Shown: one piece after another, positions 1 through 9,831 of the stretch
Position numbering within the stretch: the first letter of the stretch is position 1
Layout of the letters: the number at the start of each line of letters is the position of its first letter
Assembly (NCBI GenBank): GCA_020622105.1
Contig: JAHRYP010000001.1
Location: forward strand, 1-63,183
DNA: 63,183 bases
From: Methylotenera sp.
GTDB taxonomy: Bacteria > Pseudomonadota > Gammaproteobacteria > Burkholderiales > Methylophilaceae
Direction: 5' to 3'
Position numbers and translations under genes: made by a program
Notes under the pieces: generated by a model
What the model saw: only the letters and a program-made list of their open reading frames with translations
Databases searched by the model: none
What the model was told of the DNA's origin: nothing

Positions 1-126
1 ATGTTAAAACGCCTATGCTAAGCATAACTTCTAAAATATTACAGTCCCAAACACCTTTTGGAGGTATTGTAGGCAATAATTTGGCAGTCCCTGCAGAGGT
101 ATCAGTTCTAAAATTAATTTGCTTAA

Positions 127-3100
127 TCATGGCATGAAGCCATTACTAAAACTATCAAACGAATCCGCCTTAGCAAAATGCACATCTTGCCCCAGTGCTT
201 CAAAGTGTTTTGCGCCGCAATCAATTTTGGCCTGCTCAACTGGACGTAACTCGCTGGCGAACAATGTGCCTTTGGTTTCAACCACAAAGTACAGTTTCTC
301 TTGGTCATCTTTGTTAACTAAGATAGCCCAGTCAGGATTGTAGGTGCCTAAAGGCGTATCAATCTTGAACCAGCTTGGTAGCTTTGCATAAACCTTGATG
401 TCAGCGTTCTTCTCGCATGAAGCAGCAAATTGTTGTTCAACATCCGAGTCATACACCACATGGTCATATACTGACTTTTGGGCTTCCAGCATGTTTTTAT
501 TGAGATAGCCCATGAGTTCTTCTGTCTCAAATAGCTCTTGTGCGAAAAACTGATCGTCACCGATTTTGCGGTATTTAATACCATCAGTAATGAACAAGCG
601 CATTTGCATTTTGATGATAGAAGTCGCCTGCTCAATAAACTTTTGCGGATTTATTTTAAAGCTGTCTAGTCGATCTGATTGAATTAGAATATCCACAATA
701 GAGCGGCGGGTAAGGTTGGTTTCTTCTTGCAAATAGCCAACAACATCAGGCAGTGCATAATCTTGCAAATTAGCAGAGTGTTGTTTTGTTTGCTGATCAG
801 TACCTGTTACGCCAGCTTCAGTAATGTCAATTGTAGTTTTGGTATAGGTGAACTTTGGTTTACCCACAATTAGGTTCTTTTTGATTTCGGCAGCACACTG
901 TTCAACCAGCTTGGCCGAATCAAAATCAACGCGGTAAACCGTTTTGAATTTGATTTTGTCCCACAATGCTTTGAAGTCTTCGCCTATAAATACTTGCTTA
1001 TTAAGCTTGATCGGGCGCTTATCCGCATTATTTTTAATGTTAAGGCCGCCAGCAATTTTCTTCAGCACATTTAAAACATCAGCAGCTTGATCTTGCACGA
1101 CTTCAGGTAAGCTAACAGTATTGTTTTTAATTGCAGTTTTGAGTGCATCTTGCACTTTGCCATGCGTGTCTATGTAGCCTTGATTGATTAATACAGCAAA
1201 TCAGTTCAGATGTTGCAATTGCAAGGTATGTTGGCTTCGCCTTCATGCTGAACAGCGATATTAGCAATTGATGTGGTTCTACCACCGTTTACCTTCATCT
1301 TCTTCAATTTCTTTTTGCAGCTTATCTACAAACTCTTTGTAAGATTCATTCGCCATCACGGTCAGCGTATTTACTTCAAAGCCATAAACACGTTCACCAT
1401 CTTGGTTGACTGCCAAGCGCATACCACGACCAATTTCTTGACGCTTTTTAATCACAGATGTTGATTCATTCAGTGTGCAGATTTGGAATACATTCGGGTT
1501 ATCCCAGCCTTCACGGAGCGCTGAGTGTGAGAAAATGAAGCGTAATTTTGAGTATTTTGAAGTTAAGCTTAGTAACTCCTCTTTGTCTCTCATAATAAGA
1601 TTGTAAACAGAATCATCGGCAGCAGTTGTGCCAGATGAGTCTTTTAAAACCTCAACCGATTTGCCACCGATTTTCTTTTTGTCGATAGCGAAATAACCAT
1701 TATGGACTTCACCTGCAAATAAGGCTAAATCAACTTCGCCAAACAATGATTTAAATTTTGGTCTGGCTGCAACCGCAATGTATTCTTCTTCAAACCACTG
1801 GGCATACTTGCCTTTAACTGCGTTGCCTTCAGCATCATATTCGCGGTAATTTGCAACTCGATCAATAAAGAAAAGGCTCAATACCTTAATGCCCATTGGG
1901 TTGAGCAACAGCTCTTTTCAAGATGCTCTTCAATAGTTTTGCGGATTTGCAGGCGTTTCAAACTCTCTTGATCCACACCACCAATATTTTCACCTAGGCG
2001 AATAATCTCTGGTTTGCTGGTAAAGTCGATATATTCTCACCAGCCGCGCAGTAAATATCATTCACTACATAGCCATCATAAATCTCACGGCCACCTGATA
2101 TTTCCAGTAGATCATCACCACTCTTTATTTTCTTTTTAATCCGATCAACTGCGCCACCTCTAACTACATCCAGCTCAATTTCAGCTGTAATGGGTGATCT
2201 TCTGTTATCCACCTTAATGAGCTTAATGTAAGCATTATTGTGGTTATCGCCTATTTCAAGTTCGGCGACCTCAATCTGCTTAACGAGTTTGCGTTGGTAG
2301 GCATCTACGGCATCCAGCTTATAAAGCTGATGATGTTTTTCTACATGCGTGGCTGAAAACCTAAATGAGCAAAGTGGATTCAATGACTTAATTGCTTCTT
2401 TTGATTTAGCCGTGGTATCTACACTTTGTGGTTCATCAATAATCAAAATCGGGTTAGTTGCCTTAATAAACTCAATCGGCTTCATGCCGCTTAATCTATC
2501 GTCTGGACGGTGAATCAGGTTAGCTTTACTTTCTTCGTCAGGATTCTCAAACCCCTTGCGGAAAGCATCAATATTAATGACCATGATTTGTACATAATCA
2601 TTGGTGGCAAAACTGCGCACCTGCTCACGTTTGGATGAATCGTAAATGAAGTAATCGTAGCGGATATTGGTGTATAAGTTTTTAAAGTGCTCTTCAGTAA
2701 TTTGTAGCGTTTTGTATACGCCCTCTTTAATGGCGATTGAAGGCACTACGATAATGAATTTGGTGAAACCATATTGCTGGTTTAGCTCAAATATTGAGCG
2801 CAAATACACATAGGTTTTACCCGTGCCTGTTTCCATCTCAATGGTGAAGTCACGGTTAGCCAATGGTGGGTTAGACTCTTTAAGGCCATTAGCAAGCTGC
2901 ACTGCTTGAATGTTTTCTAGCAAATCTTCATTCAACAGTTGCAGGCGGTTACCAATACCTAAGTCTGAAAACTCACTGGCAGCAAACAAATCAGCATGGC
3001 TTGAATTTTTGGTTGGGTTTGCCACAGTGAACATACTATTACAGACCTTTTGACCATCAAATACGCCTGTAATCGCGTTAATGGCATCCTGCTGGTAATC

Positions 3101-3127
3101 AAGGTCACTAGAGAATTGAATCTTCAT
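127..3127 (-). pseudogene. res: Type III restriction enzyme Res subunit, frameshifted
   Basis: Restriction/translocase subunit of a type III restriction-modification system, expected to work with the Mod protein just upstream. The N-terminal piece (to about 1994) has the Walker A motif ETGTGKT and a DEPQ box; the middle piece (1279-1908) has the helicase C-terminal features HSALREGWDNPN and QEIGRGMRLAV; the last piece (127-1155) ends with the endonuclease-like stretch VVETKGT. ATG at 3127 is preferred to an upstream GTG because AAGGTGG lies at the right distance. The reading frame is lost near 2035, 1916, 1285, 1267 and 1231. Each break is repaired by adding one base (two at 1231) to a short run, after which the protein reads through conserved-looking sequence. 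Either the gene is decaying or these are sequence errors; I cannot tell which. Confidence 0.9.
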
Positions 3128-3137
3128 GGTAGCCACC

Positions 3138-5057
3138 TTAAATACTCTTCACATCATCAATGCCATATTGCTTGAGTACTTGCACGGCATTTACCTTGGC
3201 TGCATCACTCGCAAAGCTACTATCTTTAAATACTACGCGCATTACTTCAGGTTCTAGTTCCTCTTTGAGTTTGCCTATGCCCTCAGCTACAGCTTCAGTA
3301 ACGCCATCATCCAAACAAACAATCAAAGCGCCAGCGCCTACTTCATAAACTGTTTTACCAGCTATAGAGCGAGTATCAATTGGCAAGGTAAGGTCTAGGC
3401 CATATTTGAGTAGTATCTCAAATAGCACATCATCAGCATTGCGGTCAGCCTTCACCACTTGAGTGGCTTCGGCTAAGTCATGAGCCAGTGAGTCAAAATT
3501 AGCATCCCATGTTTTAAGGTTACTGGAGCTTAGTTTAAATACTTTGAAGCCTAAGTCACCTTGGGTCTCTGGGTTGTCCTTTTTAACCTTTATACTGGCT
3601 CTACGTAGGCGTTCCTTTGTAAGTTCAGCAATATTTCTTGGTTTTCCTAATAAATCGCAAAACTCTGAAGCGACCTTCTGCTCTTTTTTTGCTGGATCGA
3701 GTGCTTCTGGCAGTTGTACAAGAATGAACTTTCTTTTAACACCATCAACATTTTGGAGCATTGTTGCATGAGCAGTTGTCCCAGACCCCGCAAAAAAGTC
3801 CATTACAATGTCATCTGAATTAACTACTGTTTCGATTAACAATTTGATTAAATCAGTAGGTTTTGGAAAGTCAAAAATATTTTCTGCTAAAAGTGCTTTT
3901 ATCTCACTGCTTCCCCCTTTAGTAGAGATGCCTTCAATAATTGACTTAGGATGAATTGTGCCTTTTTCTTTTTCATACTGTAGAACACCGTTACTTTTAA
4001 AGAAAAAGCGAACAACTTTTTGTCCTTTCTGATCAATTACGTCCTGACCATCAATCCATTGTTCTATCATATCCTTCATAGTCCAAGCAGCTTCTAGAAC
4101 TACCTCATTAAGCAATTTGCCATCTTTTGCTTCAAATATTCCCTCAACTACTTTAACAGGCTCTCCCTCACCAAATAAATTAGGGAATCGTTTATCCTCA
4201 GATTCAAAATCAAGCCCAGCGGGGAATCTAATAGTTGATACAGGATTTTTTTCTGAGGGTTTTTTTATAGCTCTATCAGAAATATTCGCATCACCAGAAA
4301 AAATAAAAAATGGCAAGGTTGCCTTATTTTTTGCAAAGCAAACTATATATTCATGTTCATTTGTGAAATGTGCTGCTGCAGTTCTTCCATTCCGCCATAT
4401 TAATTTGGAAATAAAGTTTTCCTCGCCAAAAATTTCACTGCAAACTTTATGTAAGTTATCGACCTCGCGGTCGTTGATGCTTATAAATATAATGCCATCA
4501 TCTTTTAAAAGATTGCGAGCTAATTTCAATCTTGGGTAAATCATATTTAACCAATCGGTATGAAATCGGCCAGATGCTTCAGTATTTGTTCCTAACTTCC
4601 TTCCCGACTTAACTTGCCCTGTCAACTCTAAATAATTCTGAATATTATCTTTAAAATTATCTGGATATACAAAGTCACTTCCAGTGTTATAAGGGGGGTC
4701 AATGTAAATCATCTTAACTAGTTTGTGGTAGCTTTTTTGCAGCAGTTTTAACACTTCAAGGTTATCACCTTCAATAAAGAGATTTTTCGTGTCATCCCAA
4801 TCCACACTTTCTTCTTGGCAAGGTCTGAGTGTGCCAGTGCTGGGAGTTTGAGCTAGTTTACGCGCCTGTGTTTTCCCATGCCAGTTGAAGCTGTAACGTT
4901 CATCTTCGACTTCAATCTCTTCACCCAGTAATGCTTGGAGTGCTTTGAAGTCAATTTTATTTTCAGCGAGTATTTCAGGGAATAGTTCTTTCAGTTTAGT
5001 AATATTGTCTGCCACAATATCCATACTTTGGCCTGCTGATTTATTTAGTTTTTCCAT
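3138..5057 (-). CDS. mod: Type III DNA methyltransferase Mod subunit
   Basis: Adenine-N6 DNA methyltransferase and specificity subunit of a type III restriction-modification system, 639 residues. The catalytic motif IDPPYNTGSDF (motif IV) is near residue 120 and the S-adenosylmethionine motif DFFAGSGTTAHA is near residue 415. This IV-before-I order, with the target-recognition region between, is that of beta-class Mod proteins. The frame is intact. The start is supported by an AGGGAAG ribosome-binding site. The gene follows the DUF4391 gene by 17 bases and its stop lies 10 bases before the res start, so the four genes look like one operon. With res broken as read, Mod could act as a lone methyltransferase. 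The recognition sequence cannot be deduced from the protein by eye. Confidence 0.95.
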   Translation of the reverse strand: MEKLNKSAGQSMDIVADNITKLKELFPEILAENKIDFKALQALLGEEIEVEDERYSFNWHGKTQARKLAQTPSTGTLRPCQEESVDWDDTKNLFIEGDNLEVLKLLQKSYHKLVKMIYIDPPYNTGSDFVYPDNFKDNIQNYLELTGQVKSGRKLGTNTEASGRFHTDWLNMIYPRLKLARNLLKDDGIIFISINDREVDNLHKVCSEIFGEENFISKLIWRNGRTAAAHFTNEHEYIVCFAKNKATLPFFIFSGDANISDRAIKKPSEKNPVSTIRFPAGLDFESEDKRFPNLFGEGEPVKVVEGIFEAKDGKLLNEVVLEAAWTMKDMIEQWIDGQDVIDQKGQKVVRFFFKSNGVLQYEKEKGTIHPKSIIEGISTKGGSSEIKALLAENIFDFPKPTDLIKLLIETVVNSDDIVMDFFAGSGTTAHATMLQNVDGVKRKFILVQLPEALDPAKKEQKVASEFCDLLGKPRNIAELTKERLRRASIKVKKDNPETQGDLGFKVFKLSSSNLKTWDANFDSLAHDLAEATQVVKADRNADDVLFEILLKYGLDLTLPIDTRSIAGKTVYEVGAGALIVCLDDGVTEAVAEGIGKLKEELEPEVMRVVFKDSSFASDAAKVNAVQVLKQYGIDDVKSI

Positions 5058-5074
5058 TACTTCTTCCCTAACAC

Positions 5075-5854
5075 CTATGCTGATAGCTGATTTGTTATAT
5101 GTTGAATTTGTTGTTTTAGCTGCTTAATCTGCACATTGCCTTCTAGCTTGCGATTAAACTGAGTTTCATTTTTCACTTGCGCTTTTAAGCTCACAAGTTG
5201 TAGCTCTAATTGCTTTAAAGTTTGCAAATGTTGTTGGCGAAGTTTATCAGCTTCAACATCTGCTGTGAGTGCAAATTTACCTGTATGTTTAGCCGCTTCT
5301 AGTGCATTAAAGCGGGTAATGATTGATTGGTAAAATGCATATAAGTCTAACTGAGCTAGTTGTGTAAACCCAAGGCTTGAGCCAAACTGGGTTATGACTT
5401 CAGATGGAGCTGCTAAACCGTTAAGCCAGCCAGATTCAAAAAACTGCTCTACAGTTAGCTTACTACTATCTGCGCGGTTAATGCGTTTTTCAGCAAGGCA
5501 AACCCATAGGTTATTATCATGTTCAAACACCACAATAAGTGGGTAAGGTATGGCACGTTGCACCACTTCACTCAGGCGTTTAACGTGTGTGTTGGCTTTT
5601 AGTGTGATGTGGAGTAATGCAATCTCAATATATTCGCGCTCGGCATCTTCATATTTTGGTATGGCTACCGTGGCTGGCTTGAGCGTGTAACGCCACTCAA
5701 TGGATTCAATATCTTCATTGATCCATTTTCGGTCCGAAATGGTGAGGTCTGCATTTTCTAGCAATTGTTTTTTATAAATGCGTGCTTGTAGTAAGGCTTT
5801 TTCAGGCAAGCCTAACTGCTGGTAAAACCAAGTGGAATTAATAGACTCACTCAT
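5075..5854 (-). CDS. DUF4391 domain protein
   Basis: A 259-residue protein that I assign to the DUF4391 family from its overall character and from its position between a SNF2-type helicase and a type III Mod gene. The family function is not established. The first ~200 residues look globular and include EREYIEIALLHITLKANTHVKRLSEVVQRAIPYPLIVVF; the last ~50 residues are strongly charged and helical with glutamine-rich heptads, probably a coiled coil. The start overlaps the end of the helicase gene by four bases (ATGA), so translation is probably coupled. By context it is an accessory part of the restriction or defence operon, perhaps bridging the helicase and Mod/Res. No catalytic motif is visible. 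Confidence 0.7.
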   Translation of the reverse strand: MSESINSTWFYQQLGLPEKALLQARIYKKQLLENADLTISDRKWINEDIESIEWRYTLKPATVAIPKYEDAEREYIEIALLHITLKANTHVKRLSEVVQRAIPYPLIVVFEHDNNLWVCLAEKRINRADSSKLTVEQFFESGWLNGLAAPSEVITQFGSSLGFTQLAQLDLYAFYQSIITRFNALEAAKHTGKFALTADVEADKLRQQHLQTLKQLELQLVSLKAQVKNETQFNRKLEGNVQIKQLKQQIQHITNQLSA

Positions 5855-8800
5855 TTTAGAATGAGGTAGCTGATCACTTCAAAGTCATCTATGCCCTGTG
5901 AGCTTGAAGCTGTTAATACGGTGCCACCACGACTAAATAAGCTTTGTACGCCTTTTTCTTGGCTTTTACCTGCAATACTATCAATCGCTAATGCGAGCAA
6001 TTGCTGGTAATGCGCCATATCTGCACCTTGCTTGGTTTGCTTGTTGAATAGCGAGATTGCATGGGGTTCAATGGCATTGCCATTTGAAGACTGCTTTTTG
6101 AGAATGTCCAAACAGTGTTTAGGAGTAGTAAACGGGTATTTAATTTCACCACTATCAGCTATGTACACCAAGAAGTAGGGCGCTAGTGCATAGCTGGAAT
6201 CTACCTGTACGGTATTGCGAATATTTTTTAGGCAGAAAATCACGCCTGCAGGTAAGCCATCTGCTATAAGCGCATTATCAAGGTTGCACACCGCAAATAA
6301 GCCTGTAGGGGCAAGTTCCAGCTCTTTGATGTATGACTGCATGTAAGCAGATAAATCCATGCGGAAATCATTGAGGGTTAAGTCGGTAATAGACACGCCA
6401 CCTGCAATATCTTCTAAATCCACCACGGCTTCTTGCAATTGCTCTAATTGCTTGCGGCGATATTCCAAGTCGTTCATGCGATTGGTTTCATCTTGCTCAA
6501 TGACGTTTTCTTCACCTGTGGCAGAAATATCCAGCAGTACCATGCGGCCGCTGACTCTGGCTTCAAGGTTGATATATTCATCTAGCGCCATATTAGGCCA
6601 GAAGTTAATGAGCTGAATTTTGCTGTTTTGTGAACCTAGGCGATCAATACGTCCAAAACGCTGAATAATGCGTACTGGATTCCAGTGAATATCATAATTA
6701 ATCAGCGCATCACAATCCTGCAAGTTTTGGCCTTCAGAAATACAATCGGTAGCAATAAGTAGATCAATCTCTGTGCTGGCAGATTCATCAATCTTGCTGC
6801 GCTCTTTTGAAATAGGTGAGAAGTTAGTCAGTATTGCACCTAGATCACTATTTATGCCTTTAAGTGTGCATTTGTTGGTACCTGCCCCAGTTACTAAAGC
6901 TGAATGAATGCCCAGCTCATGATTTGCCCAATGCGCCAAATGCTTATACAGGTAGTTAGCTGTATCTGCGAAGGCCGTGAAAATGATTAGTTTCTTATTG
7001 CCATCGTTAATTGGGTTATTCACCTTGTTTTGAATGACCGTTTTAAGCTCCTGCAACTTAGCATCACGGCTTGCATCAATCAGGTTTGAGTCCGCTAACA
7101 AGTGTTGAAGCTGGTAAAGGTCTTCTTGCAAGTCTTGCTTCCAAAGTACCAAGTCCATATCTTGTACTAGCACTTTAATTTTATTGCCTATGAGCAAGCT
7201 TTCTAATTCTGGCGCATCTAAATCAATATCTTCAATACTTAGTACTTCAATCTCACTGACTTGGTGTTGCTCAATAACCGTTAACAGACTGCTCACTGTA
7301 TTGAGTAGTGATTCAACCGTTTGTCCAAAGGAGTGAATCGAACTCTCCATGCGTTTAAGCAAGTTGATGCGCATCAAGTGAATCAAGCTTTGCTCACGGT
7401 CAGCTTGCTTGAATACGCCGCCTTTACCATCTTTAACCGCCATATCGTATTTGCGGTTGTACTCTTCACGCTTTTCCATGCGCACATACTTAATTGGTGA
7501 GTAAGCGCTTAGATGCAACTTGCGTATCATGCGGTTAACTTCAAAGAGTGCTGGATATTGGTTCTGGGTATCAATATCTGCTTTGATGTTTTGTGGTTTT
7601 AAGCGCTCAGGGAATTTACCTATATCCGCAGTGCCGTAGTATTTTTCAATATGTTTGCGTGAACGCGCAATGGTCAGAATGTCTAGCAACTTGAAGTAGT
7701 CAAAGTTCATGCTGTCCATGAGCGCCTCGACTGTGCGTGCTTTAGGGTCTTGTTTTACCCATTGATTGAAGCGACTTTGCGCCTGTTTAAGGGTTTGCTC
7801 GACACTGTGAATGCCATGATCAGCCAGTGCATCATCTTTACCTTCGGTAATGAATGACACCTGATTTTTAAGGTCATTCATGCGGTTATTCACAGGTGTT
7901 GCTGAGAGCATCAGCACTTTAGTTTTTACACCAGAGCGGATCACATCTTGCATCAACTTCGAATAGCGGGTTTTGCCATCCTTGCGCGGGTTGTTATTGC
8001 GGAAGTTGTGAGATTCATCAATCACGATTAAATCGTAATTGCCCCAGTTAATGCTCTCAAGGTTAATTTCACCTGACTTGCCATCTTCACGGGTGAGATC
8101 GGTGTGGTTCAGAACATCATAGTTAAAACGATCATCAGCAAATAAATTGCGCTTATCGTTGACGGTAAACAGGGTCCAGTTATCACGTAACTTCTTAGGG
8201 CATAGCACCAGAACACGATCATTACGCAATTCGTAGTATTTGATAATGGCTAAGGCTTCAAAGGTTTTGCCAAGACCCACGCTATCGGCAATGATGCAGC
8301 CGTTGTAACGTTCAATTTTATCAATAGCGCCTAGTACACCATCTCGCTGAAATTTGTATAGTTTGTTCCAGACTATAGTATTTTTAAAGCCCGTTTTACT
8401 ACGGATGATTTTTTCTTCATCAATATCTTCAATGAAATCTTTGAAGATGTTGTATAGGGTCAGGAAATAAATGAATTGTGGCGGCTGATCTTTAAAAAGC
8501 AATTCAAGCTGCTTCTGCAACAAGCTTTTAGCTTCTTGCACTGCTGCTTGGTTGTTCCAGATAGAGTCAAACCACGACAAGAGCGCGGATGTATTTTCCG
8601 CATCCGTAAAGCCCATGTTCATATCAAAGCTGCTGGACTCAGTGTAACCCAGCCCAGCAGTTGTGAAGTTTGAGCTGCCTTGAATGGCTAGGTTTGAAGA
8701 ATCACCAGCAACATGATAAAGCGTTTGACTCACTGCGCCAGAGCGTTGAGTGATGTTGACGTGAGACTTGCTTGCTATCCAGTTTGCACACTCACGGGCA

Positions 8801-9066
8801 ATCTTCGACTGATTTAATTTGTTTCGCAAACGGGTTTCATTATCATCACCCGTTAGACTAATGTTGAGGTGATCATTAGCGTCAACATTTGCTTTGGTGC
8901 GCGATAACAATAAACGCACGGAGTCAATCTTCTCTAGCTCTGTCTTTAGCGCGTCATACGCATAAATTGAGAATAACCCTGAAATGATTGAGAGCTTAGA
9001 GTTATGCTGAATGCTTTCTTTTAGTTTGTCGCCGATTTTGGCGTTATTTTTATTGTCGATGAGCAA
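5851..9066 (-). CDS. SNF2-family helicase with N-terminal phospholipase D-like domain
   Basis: A 1071-residue superfamily 2 ATPase of the SNF2/RapA-like type, first gene of the defence operon. Residues ~1-200 resemble the phospholipase D-like domain of such helicases: AIQGSSNFTTAGLG matches the block after the HKD motif, but the expected His-x-Lys just before it is absent (the residues there read VSQTLYHV), so nuclease activity is doubtful. ATPase motifs follow: ADSVGLGKT (Walker A), VIDESHNFRNN (Walker B), LSATPVNNR (motif III), ATDCISEGQNLQ and QRFGRIDRLGS (motifs V and VI). The start is a TTG at 9066 with AGGGAAG upstream; I see no better in-frame ATG nearby. The protein may translocate on or remodel DNA for the restriction system, or act as a separate defence protein. 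Confidence 0.85.
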   Translation of the reverse strand: MLIDNKNNAKIGDKLKESIQHNSKLSIISGLFSIYAYDALKTELEKIDSVRLLLSRTKANVDANDHLNISLTGDDNETRLRNKLNQSKIARECANWIASKSHVNITQRSGAVSQTLYHVAGDSSNLAIQGSSNFTTAGLGYTESSSFDMNMGFTDAENTSALLSWFDSIWNNQAAVQEAKSLLQKQLELLFKDQPPQFIYFLTLYNIFKDFIEDIDEEKIIRSKTGFKNTIVWNKLYKFQRDGVLGAIDKIERYNGCIIADSVGLGKTFEALAIIKYYELRNDRVLVLCPKKLRDNWTLFTVNDKRNLFADDRFNYDVLNHTDLTREDGKSGEINLESINWGNYDLIVIDESHNFRNNNPRKDGKTRYSKLMQDVIRSGVKTKVLMLSATPVNNRMNDLKNQVSFITEGKDDALADHGIHSVEQTLKQAQSRFNQWVKQDPKARTVEALMDSMNFDYFKLLDILTIARSRKHIEKYYGTADIGKFPERLKPQNIKADIDTQNQYPALFEVNRMIRKLHLSAYSPIKYVRMEKREEYNRKYDMAVKDGKGGVFKQADREQSLIHLMRINLLKRMESSIHSFGQTVESLLNTVSSLLTVIEQHQVSEIEVLSIEDIDLDAPELESLLIGNKIKVLVQDMDLVLWKQDLQEDLYQLQHLLADSNLIDASRDAKLQELKTVIQNKVNNPINDGNKKLIIFTAFADTANYLYKHLAHWANHELGIHSALVTGAGTNKCTLKGINSDLGAILTNFSPISKERSKIDESASTEIDLLIATDCISEGQNLQDCDALINYDIHWNPVRIIQRFGRIDRLGSQNSKIQLINFWPNMALDEYINLEARVSGRMVLLDISATGEENVIEQDETNRMNDLEYRRKQLEQLQEAVVDLEDIAGGVSITDLTLNDFRMDLSAYMQSYIKELELAPTGLFAVCNLDNALIADGLPAGVIFCLKNIRNTVQVDSSYALAPYFLVYIADSGEIKYPFTTPKHCLDILKKQSSNGNAIEPHAISLFNKQTKQGADMAHYQQLLALAIDSIAGKSQEKGVQSLFSRGGTVLTASSSQGIDDFEVISYLILK

Positions 9067-9224
9067 TCTATTTCTTCCCTGAAGTAACAGCTAGAGTTTC
9101 ACAAGGTATCACTGCGTGTTATCTTAAGTGAAATGCACGGATAACGCTATCGAATACGGCGGCAGTATGATTCTGAGCAATTGTAGTGAATTTAAAAAAA
9201 GTTACTTCCAATGACAACACGTCA

Positions 9225-9440
9225 ACATAAAATTCCTTTTTGACGTTTCTTCTCGAGAAAATCGTCATTAATGACTTTTAATCGTCATCATTAACGGATG
9301 ACAAAGAGGATGTCAGCATCAATATTTGTTAATTTCGAGCCAGTTTTGATGTCAAAACAGATTGAATCCTATTTTTAACCGGATGACAGTGTCATCTGGT
9401 GCACCCCTCTTGATAGCTATATTATCAATTTGATGACATC
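9225..9440. promoter_or_regulatory. Cluster of TGAC/GTCA half-sites and palindromes
   Basis: About ten copies of (A)TGAC or GTCA(T) occur in roughly 215 bases between the divergent SNF2 operon and the NUDIX pair. Several form palindromes: GTCATTAATGAC near 9266 and GATGACAGTGTCATC near 9383, and GTCATCATTAACGGATGAC near 9284 is an imperfect inverted repeat. This looks like multiple operators for one dimeric regulator that could control both divergent operons. No regulator gene lies next to it in this window. The identity of the regulator is unknown. Confidence 0.5.
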
Positions 9441-9770
9441 GTTGTTAAGCCAGCCAGTAAAGCTGGTCGTGCTCCGTACGGAATAAGGGCCACAAGTTGG
9501 GCTGCGCGGAAGAAAACAATGATGAATGACCGGAGTGACCCGCTCCCCGGAAACGGATATACAGACTAGCCGGGTAATTACCGGCCTATGCCCAAATTCA
9601 CCGCGCTAGATTTATTAGCTAGACTGCAAGATTGTCACCATACAAGCTTGCCTGTGACGGTGAGGCAGACGGTGTGGCCCACCGAAGACTAACAAGTCAG
9701 GACGTCTGGTAAAGGTGTTCTCCCCCAATGATTGATTGTTCAAGGTTGGGCAGATGAACGGGTTAGGGTT
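9436..9770 (+). ncRNA. Candidate structured RNA or long leader, unidentified
   Basis: No plausible gene is present, but the stretch is full of short complementary arms. Examples are CCAGC/GCTGG at 9450-9466, a TCCG/CGGA hairpin at 9472-9482, GGAG/CTCC near 9531-9546, GCCGG/CCGGC around a GTAATTA loop near 9569-9585, GTCAC/GTGAC near 9634-9659, CACC/GGTG enclosing AGAC/GTCT near 9680-9717, and GTTCA/TGAAC near 9738-9758. It also has several GGA triplets. It lies directly upstream of the NUDIX gene on the same strand, so it may be a 5' leader or an independent RNA. It does not match tRNA, tmRNA, RNase P or group II intron landmarks I know. The strand is assumed from the downstream genes. Confidence 0.4.
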
Positions 9771-9831
9771 GCTCTCTCAAGGTTATTAAACGCAATTTCT
9801 AACAGTGTGAAATTTATTCAATGGGAAATTC

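Noticed and set aside
4117-4539. Antisense gene inside mod (140 codons)
   Set aside because: Composition is typical of the opposite strand of a real gene, without a start site or family match.
9436-9770. Group II intron, RNase P RNA or tmRNA
   Set aside because: No domain V-like hairpin, no reverse transcriptase, no P4 signature and no tRNA-like ends were seen.
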